Assembly: GCA_964554535.1 (NCBI GenBank)
Contig: CAZKPB010000002.1
Span: 62,001-126,000 of the forward strand
Length of the DNA stretch: 64,000 nt
Direction of reading: 5' to 3'
Source: DMER64 sp964554535
GTDB lineage: Bacteria > Bacteroidota > Bacteroidia > Bacteroidales > UBA932
In this document: positions 61,486 to 64,000 of the stretch, piece by piece
Layout of the letters: the number at the start of each line of letters is the position of its first letter
Numbering within the stretch: the stretch's first letter is position 1
Notes under the pieces: model-generated
What the model was told of the DNA's origin: nothing
What the model saw: only the letters and a program-made list of their open reading frames with translations
Database searches by the model: none
Made by a program: the position numbers and the translations under genes

Positions 61486-62757
61486 TTAATACAGCGTGAG
61501 TCGCGGAGGAGCCAGGCGGGGCAGAATGTCGTAAGCATTATCCGATGCCGACGCTGCTTTTTGAACGCCTTTGTTGCCGGGTTCGGGCATAGTGCCCTCC
61601 AGTATGCGGAAAGTATGGTCGTCGTGAGAGTCTTTGCTAAGAAATGTTTGAAAATCAAATGTTTCTCCGGCCATTGAAAGGATGCGGCGGACAATGATTT
61701 CGCGCGAGGGGGCATTGAAGTAACGCCGATTGTCGTCCATAATGCTGTTTTTTTCCGGGCGCCAGGCTCCATTGTAATTTACCCAGGCTCCTTTCCAGAA
61801 ACCTACGTCATAGGGAGCCGGTTGCGGTTGGGCAATCCAGCGGTCGTACCACCAGGCCGTCTCGTTGGGGCGCACGCTGACGTTGTTGCCAAAGGGGGCG
61901 TATGCGTTGTGGGCTTTGTTGATGGCATCGGCCAGTACTATTTCGTCCCAGCGGTCGATGGGTTGGCCGTTATCGTCCGTGTAAAAATATTCATCGGCAA
62001 GACGTCCAAAACCGTGGCCGCCAAATTCGTGGACGGCAATGGAAGTCCAATGGCCCAGTACGGTATCCACTTCCGGGGTGGGGTTTGAAATCCAGCTGAT
62101 AACGTCGCCCCCTTTTTTGTTTTTAGTCATGGCCGTAAGTGAAAGAGTGCGGTAGGAATTAGTGCTGTAACTGGCTTGTCCGGCATAGCGGCTGTCGTTG
62201 ATGATAACCAGTATGTTCACCTCACTGGCAGCGGTGATGCGTTCCGTGATGTCAAAGCAGAATTGGTTGACAAACTGGTAAATCAATGACGAATTACAGT
62301 TGATATTGCGCTGCTGCGTATCCCATCCGCAATTGAAATAGGTGTTCTTATAGTCACTTTTTTCAAACACATCGGCCCCCCGTTCTTTGGATTCGGCGGC
62401 AATGAAGTATACGGTAAAATAATCCTTGTACGTTTTGTAAGGCTCGGTGTTGAACAGCGTGTCAATGGCTTGTATGGCCGCTATTTCAAATGCCCCGCCG
62501 TTTTTCATGAGGTCTTCGTTGATAAAACCGTCGCCAAGCACCACCAGGGTGGGGTGTTTGCTTTTGGTGGAACTTATGTATTTGACGGCTTCTCCCGTAT
62601 CGTAATAGTCGGCACCCGGAATCCGTCCCGGAAAATCCCCCACGGGCGTCTGGTCCAAGGTAGTGGCATGACCGAGCAACGGAGTCGTGACCTGCTCTGC
62701 GGGGGTACAGGCGTACCATAGCAGGACGGCCAAACATATGAAGCTGAGTTTTTTCAT
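61486..62757 (-). CDS. M64 family metallopeptidase lipoprotein
   Basis: 423 residues. Lipoprotein signal (LSFICLAVLLWYAC, Cys near residue 17). Zinc site HEFGGHGFGRLADEY of family M64 (IgA peptidase type). Other conserved blocks: HPTLVVLGDGFINEDL, YFTVYFIAAESKERGAD. Surface or periplasmic peptidase; substrate not predictable. Possible -7 box TATATTTG at 62780-62787 (minus). Confidence 0.9.
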   Translation of the reverse strand: MKKLSFICLAVLLWYACTPAEQVTTPLLGHATTLDQTPVGDFPGRIPGADYYDTGEAVKYISSTKSKHPTLVVLGDGFINEDLMKNGGAFEIAAIQAIDTLFNTEPYKTYKDYFTVYFIAAESKERGADVFEKSDYKNTYFNCGWDTQQRNINCNSSLIYQFVNQFCFDITERITAASEVNILVIINDSRYAGQASYSTNSYRTLSLTAMTKNKKGGDVISWISNPTPEVDTVLGHWTSIAVHEFGGHGFGRLADEYFYTDDNGQPIDRWDEIVLADAINKAHNAYAPFGNNVSVRPNETAWWYDRWIAQPQPAPYDVGFWKGAWVNYNGAWRPEKNSIMDDNRRYFNAPSREIIVRRILSMAGETFDFQTFLSKDSHDDHTFRILEGTMPEPGNKGVQKAASASDNAYDILPRLAPPRLTLY

Positions 62758-62794
62758 GGTGAGGCTGATATTATTATCACAAATATATGCATTT

Positions 62795-62824
62795 TTTGGT
62801 TTGAACTAAAATATCCTATCTTTG
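62795..62824 (+). promoter_or_regulatory. Promoter of prfA
   Basis: TTTG (62795-62798) and TATCTTTG (62817-62824) are 18 bases apart. The ATG at 62844 follows with a leader of about 13 bases. Confidence 0.6.
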
Positions 62825-62843
62825 CACGATTTAACTAATTCGT

Positions 62844-63938
62844 ATGGCCGATAATTCATTATTGACAAAACTGGCGGGAATCCGCCGCAAATACCAGACC
62901 TTGCAGGAACAGCTCTCAGATCCCAATCTTATTCAGGATATGAAGCGCTATATTGCATTGAATAAGGAATATGCAGAAGTGGGCCCAGTGGTGGAAGCAG
63001 GGGACAAATACAAAAATATGCTGGACAACCTAGCCAGTGCCAAAGAGTTGCTTGCCGTAGAGAAGGATGAGGAAATGCGTGATATGGCCAAAGAAGAAAT
63101 TGCGGATCTGGAGGCAAAGTTACCCGTTGTGGAAGAGAAGATTAAAATATTGCTTATACCGGCTGACCCGCAGGACAGCAAGAATGCCATAATGGAAATT
63201 CGCGCCGGTACAGGTGGGGACGAGGCGTCCCTGTTTGCCGGAGACTTGTTCCGCATGTATGCCAAATTTGTGGAAAAGAGGGGTTGGAAAATGGAAATTA
63301 CCAGTACCTCGGAAGGTACCTCCGGCGGATTCAAGGAAGTTATTTGCAAAATATCGGGCCAGGGAGTGTACGGAGTGCTCAAATATGAGAGCGGAGTGCA
63401 CCGCGTACAGCGCGTGCCGCAGACAGAAACCCAGGGACGGGTCCACACCTCGGCAGCCTCGGTGGCGGTATTGCCCGAGGCGGACGAGTTTGACATTGAA
63501 CTGAATGAAAAAGACATTCGCAAGGATACTTTCTGCTCTTCGGGCCCCGGCGGCCAAAGTGTGAACACCACTTACTCGGCCATCCGGCTGACCCACATCC
63601 CCTCCGGCCTGGTGGTACAGTGCCAGGATGAAAAATCACAGCTGAAAAACTACGACAAGGCTTTGGCCGAGTTGCGTACTCGTCTGTATAATATGGAGTA
63701 CGAGAAGTATCTTAACGAGATATCCGCCAAACGTAAGACCATGGTTTCCACCGGTGACCGTTCCGCCAAAATCCGCACGTACAATTATCCCCAGAGCCGC
63801 GTGACGGACCACCGTATCAATTATACCATGTACAACCTGCCCATCTTTATGGACGGGGAAATCCAAGAGGTTATAGATCAATTGCAACTAGCAGAAAACG
63901 CAGAAAGACTAAAAGATGACTCTACAAACGCTGAGTAA
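62844..63938 (+). CDS. prfA: Peptide chain release factor 1
   Basis: 364 residues. GGQ motif in SSGPGGQSVNTTYSA, and domain blocks EIRAGTGGDEASLFAGDL and RVPQTETQGRVHTSA. Recognises UAA/UAG. The anticodon-like PxT loop is expected around residues 185-190 in RVPQTE. Its 3' end overlaps pyrF by 23 bases. Confidence 0.96.
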   Translation: MADNSLLTKLAGIRRKYQTLQEQLSDPNLIQDMKRYIALNKEYAEVGPVVEAGDKYKNMLDNLASAKELLAVEKDEEMRDMAKEEIADLEAKLPVVEEKIKILLIPADPQDSKNAIMEIRAGTGGDEASLFAGDLFRMYAKFVEKRGWKMEITSTSEGTSGGFKEVICKISGQGVYGVLKYESGVHRVQRVPQTETQGRVHTSAASVAVLPEADEFDIELNEKDIRKDTFCSSGPGGQSVNTTYSAIRLTHIPSGLVVQCQDEKSQLKNYDKALAELRTRLYNMEYEKYLNEISAKRKTMVSTGDRSAKIRTYNYPQSRVTDHRINYTMYNLPIFMDGEIQEVIDQLQLAENAERLKDDSTNAE

Positions 63939-64000
63939 CCAAATTGCCTGCAAACACAGTTGCCTGTGTGTCGGTCTTGACGTGACTGACCCTTCCTTTG
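63916..64000 (+). CDS. pyrF: Orotidine 5'-phosphate decarboxylase, start only (window edge)
   Basis: ATG at 63916, 23 bases before the prfA stop. 28 residues visible, including CLCVGLDVTDPSF, the substrate-binding start of OMP decarboxylase. prfA-pyrF adjacency is common in Bacteroidales. Too short to test further. Confidence 0.75.
   Translation, partial: MTLQTLSNQIACKHSCLCVGLDVTDPSF

Noticed and set aside
1..64000. CRISPR arrays, insertion sequences, rRNA genes
   Set aside because: No spaced identical repeats, transposase frames or rRNA signatures were seen anywhere in the window; the only dense repeat is the in-frame 33-bp array.

Overview
The window looks like a draft chromosome segment of an anaerobic member of the Bacteroidales. 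Evidence: many promoters carry the Bacteroidetes -7 element TAnnTTTG just ahead of the start codon; the families DUF4290, DUF3822, BACON, fimbrillin-like, GH97, DUF4493/DUF6359 and Bat are all present; and the Na+-translocating NQR is encoded. Two runs of exactly 100 N inside a tandem repeat show a scaffolded assembly. TGA is used as an ordinary stop (truA, nqrA, mazG). The genus cannot be fixed from the sequence alone.

Layout. 1-6,954: era (cut by the window edge), a repeat-extended rRNA pseudouridine synthase, an ABC permease, a BACON-like lipoprotein, and the truA-exbB-exbD-tonB block. 7,010-18,705: a long forward run with moxR, DUF58, the Bat genes (batB and batC fused), DUF4290, ftsK and lolA. 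18,706-23,770: a 56-codon small gene with its own promoter, a fimbrillin-like lipoprotein, an rRNA cytosine methyltransferase, pyrE, a NUDIX protein and a STAS protein. 23,813-29,400: the complete nqrABCDEF operon on the minus strand, divergent from a PcrA/UvrD helicase. 31,893-38,884: a GH97 glycosidase, a GC-rich structured gene-free stretch, then an A+T-richer block of surface lipoproteins whose large BACON/GLUG gene has a TGA inside its signal peptide. This block ends at tRNA-Asp. 39,066-53,077: rsmD, DUF3822, a DHH phosphoesterase, two FKBP lipoproteins, a DUF4493/DUF6359 lipoprotein, a 1,076-residue fused iron-sulfur flavoprotein, a BACON-TlpA lipoprotein and a housekeeping run (SAM hydrolase, mazG, tcdA, GNAT-like).

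53,178-61,431 is the most interesting part. Ten forward genes combine a putative electron-bifurcating [FeFe] hydrogenase (HydB, HydA, HydC and a thioredoxin-like ferredoxin) with an upstream putative signalling module: two DRTGG proteins, two GHKL ATPases, a PHP phosphoesterase and a second, non-canonical H-cluster protein that keeps the four cluster cysteines but lacks the proton-relay cysteine. The module has the parts expected of an H2 or redox sensor controlling the hydrogenase. No maturase genes (hydEFG) lie in the window. The window ends with an M64 peptidase, prfA and the start of pyrF.

Metabolically, the window suggests a fermenter that handles reducing equivalents both through H2 (Hyd) and through a sodium-pumping NADH:quinone oxidoreductase (Nqr), with a surface rich in lipoproteins.
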